64,000 bases of DNA from Actinoplanes octamycinicus (GCF_014205225.1 NZ_JACHNB010000001.1:2585501-2649500); one strand, 5' to 3'; counted from the first letter of the stretch, positions 18,009-29,321 are shown. Notes: generated from the letters alone by a model not told the origin. Program-made: numbers and translations.

Positions 18009-19127
18009 ATGTGGCAGGCCGAAGTCCGCGTCGATCTGGACGCCATCCGGGACAACGTCGCGACCCTGCGCGCCGGCACCTCCGCCGAGGTGCTGGTCGC
18101 GGTCAAGGCGGACGGTTATGGGCACGGCATGGTCCGGTCCGCGCGGGCCGCGGTGGCCGGCGGCGCGACCTGGCTCGGCGTGGCCACCTTGGACGAGGCG
18201 CTGGAGCTGCGCCGGGCCGGGATCGAGGCGCGGGTGCTGGCCTGGCTGATCGCGCCCGGCCTGCCGCTGCACGAGGCGATCGCGGCCGGCGTCGATCTCA
18301 GCGCCGCCACCCCGGCCCTGCTCGACGAGCTGGTCACCGCCGCGCGGCGGGCCGGGCAGCCGGCCCGGGTGCACCTCAAGCTGGACACCGGGCTGTCCCG
18401 GGGCGGCGCGGTGCCGGCCGAGTGGCCGGCCCTGTTCGAGGCGGCGGCCAAGGCGCAGGCCGGTGGCGACGCCGAGATCGTCGGGGTGTGGAGCCACTTC
18501 GCCTGCGCCGACGAGCCCGGCCACGAGTCGATCGACCGGCAGCTCGCCGCCTTCACCGACGGCCTGGCCCTCGCCGGGCAGTTCGGCCTGGCCCCGAGAT
18601 ATCGGCACATCGCCAACTCGGCGGCCACCCTGACCCGGCCGGACGCGCACTTCGACCTGGTCCGGGTCGGCATCGCGGCCTACGGGCTGTCGCCGATCGC
18701 CGGGCGGACCTTCGGCCTGCGGCCGGCGATGACCGCCCGGGCCCGGGTCACCATGACCAAGCGGGTGCCCGCGGGGCAGGGCGTTTCGTACGGGTTGACC
18801 TATCACACCGCCGCCGAGACCACCCTGGCCGTGGTGCCGCTGGGCTACGGCGACGGGGTGCCCCGGCACGCGTCCAGCGCCGGCCCGGTGCGGATCGGCG
18901 ACGTCACCGCCCGGATCGCCGGCCGGGTCTGCATGGACCAGGTGGTGGTCGACGTGGGCGACGCCCCGGTGCTGCCCGGCGACGTGGCCACCCTGTTCGG
19001 CCCGGGCGACGACGGCGGGCCGACCGCCGACGACTGGGCGGCCGCCACCGGCACGATCAACTACGAGATCGTCACCCGGTTCGGCAGCAGCCGGGTGCCG
19101 CGGGTCTACACCGGGGAGGGTGCGTGA
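18009..19127 (+). CDS. alr: Alanine racemase
   Basis: A 372-residue PLP enzyme supplying D-alanine for peptidoglycan. The PLP lysine is in VAVKADGYGHG near residue 35; the second catalytic residue, a tyrosine, is in GVSYGLTYHT. HLKLDTGLSRGG and GRVCMDQVVVDVG are also typical. The start is the ATG 38 bases after nnr, preceded by TAGGGT and no ribosome site. Confidence 0.97.
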   Translation: MWQAEVRVDLDAIRDNVATLRAGTSAEVLVAVKADGYGHGMVRSARAAVAGGATWLGVATLDEALELRRAGIEARVLAWLIAPGLPLHEAIAAGVDLSAATPALLDELVTAARRAGQPARVHLKLDTGLSRGGAVPAEWPALFEAAAKAQAGGDAEIVGVWSHFACADEPGHESIDRQLAAFTDGLALAGQFGLAPRYRHIANSAATLTRPDAHFDLVRVGIAAYGLSPIAGRTFGLRPAMTARARVTMTKRVPAGQGVSYGLTYHTAAETTLAVVPLGYGDGVPRHASSAGPVRIGDVTARIAGRVCMDQVVVDVGDAPVLPGDVATLFGPGDDGGPTADDWAAATGTINYEIVTRFGSSRVPRVYTGEGA

Positions 19128-19164
19128 GCGGGCTGGTGCGCCGGCGGCCGGCGGGAGCGCGGGC

Positions 19165-20358
19165 ATGAGCCGGTCCAGGGCGGCCAAGCGGGCCGGGATC
19201 GCCGGCGCCGTGGTCGGTGTGGCGGCGGCCGGGCTGGCCACCGCGTTCGCCGTCGAGCGGGTGCTGGTCCGCCGCTCGGTCAACAAGCCCGGCGATCCCT
19301 ATGTGGACGAGCCGTTCGGCGACCAGCCGTTCGACGAGGAGCTGACGGTCACCGCGGCGGACGGCACCGACCTGCACGTCGAGATCGTCAACCCGCGGGT
19401 GCGGCCACCCTCTCCCGCGTCGCCGCCGGCGTCGGCATCGCCGGGGTCGTCAGCGGCCCGGAGATGGCTCGGCCGGAAAAAGGCCGGGAAATCGGATGCG
19501 GCGGCCGCCGGCCGGTCCGGCGAGGTCGCGGGCGGCAAGCCGACGATCGTCTTCGTGCACGGTTTCGCGCTCGACATGGGCACCTTCTACTTCCAGCGCA
19601 AGGCGCTCGCCGAGCTGGGCGAGCACCGCCTGGTCTTCTACGACCAGCCGGGTCACGGCCGCTCGTCGAAGCTGCAGTCCGGGACCTACGACATCGCCGC
19701 GCTCGGCCGGTCGCTGGCCGCGGTGCTCGACGCGACCGTGCCGGAGGGGCACATCATCCTGGTCGGGCACTCGATGGGTGGCATGACCATCATGGCGTTC
19801 GCCGAGCAGTTCCGGGAGTGGTTCGGCAACCGGGTGACCGGCGTGGTGCTGATGTCCACCTCGGCCGGCCTGTTCGACAAGGCCACCCTCGGCGTGACGA
19901 ACGTGGTGGCCCGGGTCAGCGCGCCGTTCTTCCCGCTCTGGGACAAAGCGGCCAAGCTCGGCGGCGGCACCATCGACCGGGCCCGGGTGGCCTCCTCCGA
20001 CCTGGCCTGGCTGCTCACCCGGCGGTACGGCTTCGGCGAGGCGAAACCCAGCCCGTCGCTGGTCACCTTCGTGGAGAGCATGAACTCGAAGACCTCGGTG
20101 GAGACCCTCACCAAATACCTGAACACGCTCTACCGGCACAGCCGGCTGCCCGCGCTCAGCGCGCTGCGCGGGGTGCCGGTGCTGGTGGTCGTCGGCGACC
20201 GGGACTATCTGACCCCGGTGACCCACTCCGAGGAGATCATCCAGCAGCTGCCCCAGGCCGAGCTGCTCAAGGTGGCGAACAGTGGTCACGTGGTGATGCT
20301 GGAGAAAGCCGACGAGGTCAACGCGGCCCTGATCCCGTTCCTGGAGAAGATCTCGTGA
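19165..20358 (+). CDS. Membrane-anchored alpha/beta hydrolase
   Basis: A 397-residue protein with one N-terminal membrane segment (AGIAGAVVGVAAAGLATAFA), a Pro/Ser linker and an alpha/beta hydrolase domain. The triad is visible: Ser in VGHSMGGMTI, Asp in VGDRDYLTPV, His in NSGHVVMLE. The substrate is unknown. It sits between alr and tsaE, a place where many actinobacteria carry such a hydrolase. ATG at 19165 with GGGAG upstream; it shares GTGA with tsaE. Confidence 0.88.
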   Translation: MSRSRAAKRAGIAGAVVGVAAAGLATAFAVERVLVRRSVNKPGDPYVDEPFGDQPFDEELTVTAADGTDLHVEIVNPRVRPPSPASPPASASPGSSAARRWLGRKKAGKSDAAAAGRSGEVAGGKPTIVFVHGFALDMGTFYFQRKALAELGEHRLVFYDQPGHGRSSKLQSGTYDIAALGRSLAAVLDATVPEGHIILVGHSMGGMTIMAFAEQFREWFGNRVTGVVLMSTSAGLFDKATLGVTNVVARVSAPFFPLWDKAAKLGGGTIDRARVASSDLAWLLTRRYGFGEAKPSPSLVTFVESMNSKTSVETLTKYLNTLYRHSRLPALSALRGVPVLVVVGDRDYLTPVTHSEEIIQQLPQAELLKVANSGHVVMLEKADEVNAALIPFLEKIS

Positions 20359-20804
20359 AGCTGACCACCGTCGAGCAGACCCAGGCCTTCGGCCGCCGGC
20401 TCGCCGCCGTGCTGCGCCCCGGCGACCTGGTGCTGCTCACCGGCCCGCTGGGGGCTGGCAAGACCGCGCTGGTGCAGGGCATCGGCGCCGGGCTGGGCGT
20501 GCAGGGGCCGATCACCTCGCCGACCTTCGTGATCGCCCGGGTGCACCGCGGGCCGGTGCCGCTGGTGCACGCCGACGCGTACCGGCTGGGCGACCGCCCC
20601 GACCCGCGCGCCGAGATCGACGACCTGGACCTGGACGCCGCCGCCGAGGAGGCGGTCACCGTGGTGGAGTGGGGCGCCGGTCTGGTCGAGCAGCTGAACG
20701 ACGAGTATCTGCTGGTCCGCATCGACCGGCTGGACGACGACACCCGAGTGATCGAACTGGTGCCGCACGGCGGCGACTGGGCCCGACGACTGGAGACAAT
20801 GTGA
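20355..20804 (+). CDS. tsaE: tRNA threonylcarbamoyladenosine biosynthesis ATPase TsaE
   Basis: A 149-residue P-loop protein needed for t6A37 modification of ANN-decoding tRNAs together with TsaB and TsaD, both encoded within 3 kb. Walker A is GPLGAGKTALVQG and SPTFVIARVH follows. The GTG start overlaps the hydrolase stop (GTGA) and the stop overlaps the ung start, so all three are coupled. Confidence 0.95.
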   Translation: MKLTTVEQTQAFGRRLAAVLRPGDLVLLTGPLGAGKTALVQGIGAGLGVQGPITSPTFVIARVHRGPVPLVHADAYRLGDRPDPRAEIDDLDLDAAAEEAVTVVEWGAGLVEQLNDEYLLVRIDRLDDDTRVIELVPHGGDWARRLETM

Positions 20805-21484
20805 ACCTGACCGAGCTGCTTCCCGCGCCGTGGCGCGCCGAGCTGGCCCCCTTCCTGGACGCGAAGGCGACGGCCGAGCTGGGTGAGTTCGTCGCCGCGG
20901 AGTACGCCGAGCACACCGTCTACCCGCCGGTGGAGGACCTGTTCTCGGCGTACCGGCTGTGCTCGCCGGAGCAGACCCGGGTGCTGATCCTCGGCCAGGA
21001 CCCCTATCACGGGGCCGGTCAGGCGCACGGCCTGAGCTTCAGCGTGCGGGACGGCGTCCGGGTGCCGCCGTCGCTGCGCAACGTGTTCAAGGAGCTCTCC
21101 GAGGACGTCAACATCGCGCCGCCCAAGAGCGGGAACCTGACCGGCTGGGCGGAGCAGGGTGTGCTGCTGCTCAACGCGGTGCTCACGGTCCGGGCCGGCA
21201 AGGCCGCCTCGCACGCCAACAAGGGCTGGGAGACGTTCACCGACGCCACCATCCGCGCGCTGAACGAGCGGGACGAGCGGGTCGTCTTCCTGCTCTGGGG
21301 CAACTACGCGAAGAAGAAGGCGGTCCTGGTCACCAACCCGGTGCACGCGGTGATCGAGGCCGGTCACCCGAGCCCGATGAACCCGGCCGGTTTCCTCGGG
21401 TCGCGGCCGTTCAGCGCGGCCAACAAGGCGCTCGCGGACGGCGGCCGCCCGGTGATCAACTGGGATCCCCGCCCGGCGGCCTGA
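20801..21484 (+). CDS. ung: Uracil-DNA glycosylase
   Basis: A 227-residue family-1 UDG that removes uracil from DNA. The water-activating loop GQDPYHG, the LLLNAVLTV strand and the AGHPSPMNPAGF minor-groove loop are present. The GTG at 20801 overlaps the tsaE stop. Finding ung inside the t6A gene cluster is a local arrangement, probably reflecting co-transcription only. Confidence 0.96.
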   Translation: MNLTELLPAPWRAELAPFLDAKATAELGEFVAAEYAEHTVYPPVEDLFSAYRLCSPEQTRVLILGQDPYHGAGQAHGLSFSVRDGVRVPPSLRNVFKELSEDVNIAPPKSGNLTGWAEQGVLLLNAVLTVRAGKAASHANKGWETFTDATIRALNERDERVVFLLWGNYAKKKAVLVTNPVHAVIEAGHPSPMNPAGFLGSRPFSAANKALADGGRPVINWDPRPAA

Positions 21485-21551
21485 GGCGGCGGGGCCGCGG
21501 GGGACGCGGCCGCGGCGAGCCGGATCCGCGCAGGCGGGCGGATCCGGCCCC

Positions 21552-21655
21552 GGTGTGGCGGCGTCCGGCGAACGGACGCGGCTGCGGTGTGGCGGCGTCC
21601 GGGGAGCGGGCGAACGCGGCCCGGGTGTGGCGGCGCCGGGGGAGCGGGCGAGAGG
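21552..21655 (+). repeat. Imperfect tandem repeats before tsaB
   Basis: The 12-mer GGTGTGGCGGCG occurs at 21552, 21586 and 21624, each followed by a similar CCGG-(C/G)GA-CGGGCGA-rich stretch, giving units of 34-38 bases in non-coding sequence. Confidence 0.6.
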
Positions 21656-21682
21656 TTCGGCTGGTCGGCGCCGGGCGGACGC

Positions 21683-21688
21683 TAAGGT
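21683..21688 (+). promoter_or_regulatory. -10 box for a probable leaderless tsaB message
   Basis: TAAGGT ends 7 bases before the tsaB GTG; no ribosome-binding sequence is present. Confidence 0.4.
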
Positions 21689-21695
21689 TTCAGGC

Positions 21696-22352
21696 GTGCT
21701 CGTTCTAGCTCTGGACACCGCCACGCCGGCCTCGACCGCGGCGCTCGTCGAGGTCACCGCCGACGGCCTGTTCGGGGTGGCGGAAAGCCGCACCGTCGAC
21801 CCCCGCGCGCACGGCGAGAAACTGGCGCCGGAGATCGCGGCGGTGCTCGCCGAGGCCGGCGTCCGGCCCCGCGACCTGACCGCGATCGTGGCCGGCCTGG
21901 GCCCGGGGCCGTTCACCGGCCTGCGGGTGGGACTGGCCACGGCGGCCGGCATGGGTCAGGCGCTGGGCATCCCGGCCTACGGGGTGTGCTCGCTGGACGC
22001 GCTGGGGCGGGCGGCCGGTCCGGGACGGGTGCTGATCGCCACGGACGCGCGGCGGCGCGAGGTGTATCACGCGACGTATGCGGACGGCGTACGGCAAACC
22101 GGTCCTGATGTTGCGAAGCCGGCCGATGTAGTGGTGAATGCAGACAAGGCGGCCGGTGAGGGTGCGCTGAAATACGGTGACGTCTTCGGTGTGCCGGTCG
22201 AGGAGCACCTGCTCTACCCGCCCGGCGCCGCGCTGGTGGCGATCGCCGCCGACCGGATCCGGGCCGGGGCCCCGGGCGAGATCCTCACGCCGCTCTATCT
22301 GCGTCGTCCGGACGCCGTCGAGCCGGCCGGCCGCAAGCCGGTACTGACGTGA
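21696..22352 (+). CDS. tsaB: tRNA threonylcarbamoyladenosine biosynthesis protein TsaB
   Basis: A 218-residue ASKHA-fold protein, the dimerisation partner of TsaD. It starts LVLALDTATPASTAALVE and contains GLGPGPFTGLRVGLATA, both diagnostic. The GTG at 21696 is where similarity begins. It overlaps rimI by 4 bases (GTGA). Confidence 0.95.
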   Translation: MLVLALDTATPASTAALVEVTADGLFGVAESRTVDPRAHGEKLAPEIAAVLAEAGVRPRDLTAIVAGLGPGPFTGLRVGLATAAGMGQALGIPAYGVCSLDALGRAAGPGRVLIATDARRREVYHATYADGVRQTGPDVAKPADVVVNADKAAGEGALKYGDVFGVPVEEHLLYPPGAALVAIAADRIRAGAPGEILTPLYLRRPDAVEPAGRKPVLT

Positions 22353-22786
22353 GGATCGAGCGGTTCCGCTGGTGGCACATCGCCGAGGTGCTCCCGCTGG
22401 AGGAGGATCTGTTCGGCGCCGAGAAGTGGTCGGCGGCGATGTTCTGGAACGAGCTGGCCCAGCGCAACCACTACGTGGTCGCCCTCGAAGGTGACGCGGT
22501 GGTGGGTTATGCCGGGCTCTCCATCGTGGACCGCGAGGAGTCCTGGGTGCAGAACATCGCGGTCCGGCGGGACGCCCAGCGGCTCGGCATCGGCCGCGCC
22601 CTGCTGGAAAATCTGCTGGCCGAGGCGGAGCGGAACCGGGTCGGCCGGATGCTGCTCGAGGTGGCGGTCGACAACCATCCGGCGCAGAAGCTGTACGCCA
22701 CCTACGATTTCGAGCCGGTCGGCATCCGGCGCGGCTACTACCAACCGAGCAACACGGACGCCCTGGTGATGATGCGAGATGCGTGA
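22349..22786 (+). CDS. rimI: Ribosomal-protein-S18-alanine N-acetyltransferase (RimI-like)
   Basis: A 145-residue GNAT acetyltransferase with the acetyl-CoA loop [14 protein letters not shown] preceded by VQNIAV, and the C-terminal [14 protein letters not shown]. RimI acetylates the N-terminus of S18; the assignment depends on its usual neighbours tsaB and tsaD, since GNAT substrates are hard to read from sequence. Overlaps tsaD by 8 bases. Confidence 0.92.
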   Translation: MRIERFRWWHIAEVLPLEEDLFGAEKWSAAMFWNELAQRNHYVVALEGDAVVGYAGLSIVDREESWVQNIAVRRDAQRLGIGRALLENLLAEAERNRVGRMLLEVAVDNHPAQKLYATYDFEPVGIRRGYYQPSNTDALVMMRDA

Positions 22787-23858
22787 CGACTCCCCGAAAC
22801 GCGGCACGAAGGACGAGCCGCTGGTCCTCGGGATCGAGACCTCCTGCGACGAGACCGGCATCGGGATCGTGCGCGGGCACACCCTGCTCGCCGACGCGCT
22901 GGCGTCCAGTGTGGAGCAGCATGCCCGGTTCGGCGGGGTGGTGCCCGAGGTGGCCAGCCGGGCGCACCTGGAGGCGCTGGTCCCGACCATGCAGCGGGCT
23001 CTCGACCAGGCCGGCGTCACCCTGGCCGACGTCGACGCGATCGCGGTGACCAGCGGTCCCGGCCTGGCCGGCGCGCTGCTGGTCGGGGTGGCCGCGGCCA
23101 AGGGTTACGCGCTCGCCGCGGAGAAGCCGATCTACGGGGTGAACCATCTGGCCGCGCACGTCGCGGTGGACACTCTGGAGCACGGGCCGCTGCCCGAGCC
23201 GGCGATCGCCATGCTGGTCTCCGGCGGGCACTCGTCGCTGCTGCTGGTCGACGACCTGACCGCGGGGGTGACCCCGCTCGGCGCGACCATCGACGACGCG
23301 GCCGGCGAGGCCTTCGACAAGGTGGCCCGGCTGCTCGGGCTGGGCTTCCCGGGCGGCCCGATCATCGACCGGTCGGCCCGCGACGGTGACCCGGCCTCGA
23401 TCGCCTTCCCGCGCGGCCTGACCGCGCCCAAGGACCAGGCCGCGCACCGCTTCGACTTCTCCTTCTCCGGGCTGAAGACCGCGGTGGCCCGCTGGGTGGA
23501 GGCGCGCGAGCGGGCCGGTGAGCCGGTGCCGGTGGCCGACGTCTCGGCCAGCTTCCAGGAGGCGGTCTGCGATGTGCTCACCGCCAAGGCGATCGACGCC
23601 TGCCGGAGCAACGGCGTGTCCACACTGGTCATCGGCGGTGGGGTGGCGGCCAACTCGCGGTTGCGGGTGCTCGCCGAGGAGCGTGCCGCAAAACACGGCA
23701 TTTCGGTACGGGTGCCCCGCCCCCAGCTGTGCACCGACAACGGGGCGATGGTGGCCGCGCTCGGCTCGCATCTGGTCGCGGCCGGCGTCGCGCCGAGCCG
23801 GCTGGATCTGCCGGCCGATTCCTCGATGAGTTTGACCGCGGTCAGCGTGCCGGGGTAG
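22779..23858 (+). CDS. tsaD: tRNA threonylcarbamoyladenosine transferase TsaD
   Basis: A 359-residue ASKHA ATPase that transfers the threonylcarbamoyl group to A37. [15 protein letters not shown], the metal-binding NHLAAH and [10 protein letters not shown] are characteristic, as is [10 protein letters not shown] near the C-terminus. The start overlaps the rimI end, so tsaB-rimI-tsaD form one translational unit. Confidence 0.97.
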   Translation: MRDDSPKRGTKDEPLVLGIETSCDETGIGIVRGHTLLADALASSVEQHARFGGVVPEVASRAHLEALVPTMQRALDQAGVTLADVDAIAVTSGPGLAGALLVGVAAAKGYALAAEKPIYGVNHLAAHVAVDTLEHGPLPEPAIAMLVSGGHSSLLLVDDLTAGVTPLGATIDDAAGEAFDKVARLLGLGFPGGPIIDRSARDGDPASIAFPRGLTAPKDQAAHRFDFSFSGLKTAVARWVEARERAGEPVPVADVSASFQEAVCDVLTAKAIDACRSNGVSTLVIGGGVAANSRLRVLAEERAAKHGISVRVPRPQLCTDNGAMVAALGSHLVAAGVAPSRLDLPADSSMSLTAVSVPG

Positions 23859-23867
23859 GAAGCCTGC

Positions 23868-24122
23868 ATGATCGCGCGGATGTGGGAGGTGCGGGCCTCG
23901 CGCAGCGGCTTCGACGAGCTGCTGAGCTGGGTCTGCGACACGGCGGTGCCCTCGCTGGAGGTGCTGCCACAACATGTGTCGAGTGACGTCTATTCGTCCA
24001 CGGATCATCGCATCGTCGTCATCACCAAATGGCGAAACACCCCGGAGAGCCTGCCGGTGCCACCGGAGAAGCTGGTAGCACGCGCTCCGCACGTCTGGGA
24101 TTTCACTCCCGTCGATCGCTGA
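23868..24122 (+). CDS. Small conserved-looking protein of unknown function
   Basis: An 84-residue protein without signal or membrane segment. It begins MIARMWEVRASRSGFDELL and has alternating strands and helices (SDVYSSTDHRIVVITKW) that recall a single dimeric alpha/beta-barrel unit, but I do not recognise the family. GTAGGA lies before the ATG, nine bases after tsaD, so it is probably co-transcribed. Confidence 0.65.
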   Translation: MIARMWEVRASRSGFDELLSWVCDTAVPSLEVLPQHVSSDVYSSTDHRIVVITKWRNTPESLPVPPEKLVARAPHVWDFTPVDR

Positions 24123-24165
24123 GCGGTCGCAGCATCGCCATCCCGGCCTTACCGTCGGGATCCTG

Positions 24166-25851
24166 ATGCGCAGACTGCCCGTGGCCGATCCCGGCCTGCC
24201 CGACGCCCGGTCCGCCACCCGATACCTCAGCTGGCTGGTCCGGCGCTCCCGTATGACGATCATCACGGCGATCGCGCTCTCCGCCGCCTGGATGGGCTGC
24301 CAGTCGCTGGTGCCCGCGATGGTCGGCCGGGCCATCGACGCGGCCGCCACGGAGAACGGGCGGGCGCTGGCCGGCTGGGGACTGGCCCTGCTGGTGATCG
24401 GCGTGCTGCAGGCGCTCATCGGGATCACCCGGCACCGCTACTCGGTGGCGAACTGGCTCGGGGCGGGATTCCGTACCGTGCAGGTCACCGTGCGCCGGGC
24501 GAACCGGCTCGGATCGGCGCTCCCCGGCCGGCTGGAGGCCGGTGAGGTGGTGGCGATCGGCACGTCCGACATCAACCACATCGGTGGCGCCGTCGACGTC
24601 GCCGCCCGCGGCACCGGCGCGCTGCTCGCCGTCACCACGGTCACCGTGCTGCTGCTGCACACCTCGGTCCCGCTCGGGCTGGTGGTGCTGGTCGGCGTGC
24701 CGGTGCTGATGGTGGTCGTGGGTGGACTGATCCGGCCGCTGCACCGGCGCCAGCAGGCCTACCGTGAACAGCAGGGTCGGCTCACCGGCCGGGCCGCCGA
24801 CCTGGTCACCGGGCTGCGCGTGCTGCGCGGCGTGGGCGGCGAGGAGGTCATGGTGGCGCGCTACCGAGAACAGTCGCAGGCGCTGCGCGCGGCCGGGGTG
24901 CGCACCGCCGCGGTGGAGTCCCTTCTGGAGTCCGCGCAGGTGCTGCTGCCCGGCGCCTTCCTGGTCCTGATCACCTGGCTGGGCGCCCGGTTCGCGGCCG
25001 GCAACCGGATCACCGTGGGGCAGCTGGTCTCGTTCTACGCCTACGCGGCCTTCCTGGTGGCGCCGTTGCGGCAGCTCACCGACTCGATCGACAAACTGAC
25101 CCGGGGGCACGTCTCGGCCCGCCGGGTGATCGGCATGCTGCGGCTGCCGCAGGGGCTGGCCGACCCGCCCGACCCGCTGCCGATGCCGGACGGCGACCTG
25201 GCCGACCCGGAGTCCGGGGTGCGCGTCGCGGCCGGCCGGCTGACCGCGATCGTCGCCGAGGACCCGGCCGACGCGGCCCGGATCGCCGACCGGCTCGGCC
25301 GCTACGCCGACGGCGCCACCCTGGGCGGGGTGCCGCTCGCCGAGCTGCCGCTGGCGGCGGTGCGCCGGCGGATCCTGGTGGCCGAGAACGAGGCGCGGCT
25401 CTTCTCCGGCCGGCTGCGGTCCGATCTGGACCCGCACCGCAGCGGCCTGCTCCCGGCCGCCCTGGAGGCGGCCGCCGCGCAGGACATCGTGGACGGTCTG
25501 CCGGGCGGGCTGGACAGCGTGGTCGCCGAGCGGGGCCGGTCGTTCTCCGGCGGCCAGCAGCAACGCCTGCGGCTGGCCCGGGCGCTGGTCGCCGACCCGG
25601 AGATCCTGATCCTGGTGGAGCCGACCAACGCGGTCGACGCGCACACCGAGGCCCGGATCGCCGAGCGGATCAGCGTGCTCCGGGCCGGGCGCACCACCGT
25701 CGTCTGCACGTCCAGCCCGCTCGTGCTGGGCCACGCCGACCGGGTGCTCTACCTGGAGCAGGGCCGGGTGGTGGCCGCCGGCACCCATCACGAGCTGCTG
25801 GAGACCGAGCCGCGGTACGCCCGTGTGGTGCTCCGTGAGGAGCAGTCGTGA
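24166..25851 (+). CDS. ABC exporter half-transporter with degenerate ATPase
   Basis: A 561-residue type-IV ABC half-transporter: membrane domain to about residue 330, then a nucleotide-binding domain. The signature SFSGGQQQRLRLARAL is intact, but the Walker A site is absent (GRLTAIVAEDPAD in place of GxxGxGKST), Walker B reads ILILVEPTNAVD with Val for Asp, and the H-loop histidine is Ser (VVCTSSP). It can therefore supply only the signature motif to an ATP site. The next gene encodes the complementary half and starts inside this gene's stop, so the two form a heterodimer. The cargo is unknown; an efflux role is likely from fold. Confidence 0.9.
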   Translation: MRRLPVADPGLPDARSATRYLSWLVRRSRMTIITAIALSAAWMGCQSLVPAMVGRAIDAAATENGRALAGWGLALLVIGVLQALIGITRHRYSVANWLGAGFRTVQVTVRRANRLGSALPGRLEAGEVVAIGTSDINHIGGAVDVAARGTGALLAVTTVTVLLLHTSVPLGLVVLVGVPVLMVVVGGLIRPLHRRQQAYREQQGRLTGRAADLVTGLRVLRGVGGEEVMVARYREQSQALRAAGVRTAAVESLLESAQVLLPGAFLVLITWLGARFAAGNRITVGQLVSFYAYAAFLVAPLRQLTDSIDKLTRGHVSARRVIGMLRLPQGLADPPDPLPMPDGDLADPESGVRVAAGRLTAIVAEDPADAARIADRLGRYADGATLGGVPLAELPLAAVRRRILVAENEARLFSGRLRSDLDPHRSGLLPAALEAAAAQDIVDGLPGGLDSVVAERGRSFSGGQQQRLRLARALVADPEILILVEPTNAVDAHTEARIAERISVLRAGRTTVVCTSSPLVLGHADRVLYLEQGRVVAAGTHHELLETEPRYARVVLREEQS

Positions 25852-27644
25852 CCCAAGCGCTACCGGTCGCCAGCCGCTCCCAGGCCTGGCGGTACGCCCG
25901 ATCGTTGTTCCGCGCCCACCCCGGCATGTTCCGCGCCACCGTCGGCCTGCACCTGCTCGCCGCGCTGGCCGGGCTGGCCGGCCCCCGGCTGCTCGGCGAG
26001 CTGGTCCAGGAGGTGCAGCGCGGGACGCCGACCGGCCAGCTGGACCGGCTGGCCGCCACGCTGGCCGGGTTCGTGCTGCTGCAGTCGGTGCTGATCCGCT
26101 ATGCCTATCTCGCCTCGGCCCGGCTCGGTGAGCAGGTGCTGGCCCGGCTGCGCGAGGAGTTCATCGCCCGGGTGCTGAGCCTGCCGCTGGGCACCGTCGA
26201 GTCGGCCGGCACCGGGGACCTGCTGACCCGCACCACCCGGGACGTGGACGCGCTCTCCAAGTGCGTCCGGCTGGCCGTCCCGGAGACCACGATCGCGCTG
26301 CTCACCGGCGGGCTGGTGGTGGTCGCGCTGATCGCGGTGGACCCGGTGCTGGCCGCCCCGCTGCTGGTCGGCGTGCCGATCACGGTGGCCGGCACCCGGT
26401 GGTACGTGCGTCGTGCCCCGTCCGGCTACCTGCGGCAGAACGCGGCGTACTCGGAGGTGACCGACGGGCTCACCGAGACGGTCGAGGGGGCCCGGACGGT
26501 GGAGGCGCTGGGGCGGCAGGGGCAGCGGGTGGCGCGTACCGACCGGGACCTCTACCGGTCCTGGCGGGCCGAGCGGTACACGCTGTTCCTGCGCACCGTC
26601 TGGTGGCCGGTGATCGAGGTCAGCTACGTGATCCCGATGGTCCTCACGCTGCTCACCGGCGGCTGGATGTACCTGCGCGGCACGGTCACGCTGGGCGCGC
26701 TGACCGCCGCCGTGGTCTACGTCCAGCAGCTGATCCACCCGCTCGACCGGCTGCTCTCCTGGCTGGACGAGCTGCAGGTGGGCGCGGCGTCGCTGGCCCG
26801 GCTGCTCGGCGTGGCCGAGGCGCCGCAGCCGCCGCGGCGGGACGCGCCGGCGCCGGACGGCAGCCCGCTCGAGGTACGCGGTGTGCGGTTCGGCTACGTC
26901 GAAGGGCGCGAGGTGCTGCACGGCGTCGACCTGACCCTGCGGCCCGGCGAGCGGCTCGCCGTGGTCGGCCCGTCCGGCGCCGGGAAGTCCACGCTGGGCC
27001 GGCTGCTGGCCGGCCTGCACCAGCCCACCGAGGGCAGCGTCACGGTCGGCGGGGTGCCGCTGAGCGAGCTCGCCCCGGACCGGCTGCGGGCCGAGGTGGC
27101 GCTGGTCAGCCAGGAACACCACGTCTTCGTCGGGACGCTGCGGGACAACGTGGCGATGGCCCGGCCGCGGGCCCCGGAGCCGGACGTCCGGACCGCGCTG
27201 GCCGCCGTGCACGCCCTGGAGTGGGCGGACGGGCTGCCGGACGGGCTGGACACGGTGATCGGCGACGGCGGGCTGCCGCTGACCGCCGCGCAGGCGCAGC
27301 AGGTGGCGCTGGCCCGGCTGATCCTGGCCGACCCGCACACGCTGGTGCTGGACGAGGCGACCGCGCTGCTCGACCCGCGGGCGGCGCGGGACCTGGAACG
27401 CTCGCTCGCCGCGGTGGTGCACGGGCGGACCGTGGTGGCGATCGCGCACCGGCTCTTCTCGGCGCACGACGCGGACCGGGTCGCGGTGGTCGAGGACGGC
27501 CGGATCACCGAGCTCGGGTCGCACGACGAGTTGGTCGCGGCGAACGGGTCCTACGCGGCGCTGTGGCGGGAGTGGCAGGGCGAGGCCCCGGAGAAACCCC
27601 CGGACACGGCAAGGGCGCGCCCCCGGGAGGACGCGCCCTTGTGA
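25848..27644 (+). CDS. ABC exporter half-transporter with catalytic Walker motifs
   Basis: A 598-residue partner of the preceding gene. Walker A GPSGAGKST, Q-loop SQEHHVF, Walker B TLVLDEATALLD and the H-loop AIAHRL are intact, but the signature expected as LSGGQ is degenerate (LPLTAAQAQQ). Pairing the two proteins gives one normal ATP site (this Walker A/B with the partner's SGGQ) and one dead site. GTG start overlapping the upstream stop (GTGA). The last codons lie in a strong inverted repeat and the gene converges on groEL. Confidence 0.93.
   Translation: MTQALPVASRSQAWRYARSLFRAHPGMFRATVGLHLLAALAGLAGPRLLGELVQEVQRGTPTGQLDRLAATLAGFVLLQSVLIRYAYLASARLGEQVLARLREEFIARVLSLPLGTVESAGTGDLLTRTTRDVDALSKCVRLAVPETTIALLTGGLVVVALIAVDPVLAAPLLVGVPITVAGTRWYVRRAPSGYLRQNAAYSEVTDGLTETVEGARTVEALGRQGQRVARTDRDLYRSWRAERYTLFLRTVWWPVIEVSYVIPMVLTLLTGGWMYLRGTVTLGALTAAVVYVQQLIHPLDRLLSWLDELQVGAASLARLLGVAEAPQPPRRDAPAPDGSPLEVRGVRFGYVEGREVLHGVDLTLRPGERLAVVGPSGAGKSTLGRLLAGLHQPTEGSVTVGGVPLSELAPDRLRAEVALVSQEHHVFVGTLRDNVAMARPRAPEPDVRTALAAVHALEWADGLPDGLDTVIGDGGLPLTAAQAQQVALARLILADPHTLVLDEATALLDPRAARDLERSLAAVVHGRTVVAIAHRLFSAHDADRVAVVEDGRITELGSHDELVAANGSYAALWREWQGEAPEKPPDTARARPREDAPL
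27610..27641. terminator. Hairpin between the convergent ABC exporter and groEL genes
   Basis: CAAGGGCGCG (27610-27619) pairs perfectly with CGCGCCCTTG (27632-27641) around a 12-nt loop. It overlaps the ABC reading-frame end; there is no T-tract on either strand. Confidence 0.5.
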
Positions 27645-27653
27645 GACAACCGG

Positions 27654-29321
<1,668 letters not shown>

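Noticed and set aside
27610..27641. Frameshift or truncation at the end of the second ABC exporter gene, because its last codons form a hairpin
   Set aside because: The stop falls naturally after the conserved domain and the hairpin is well explained as a shared terminator with convergent groEL.
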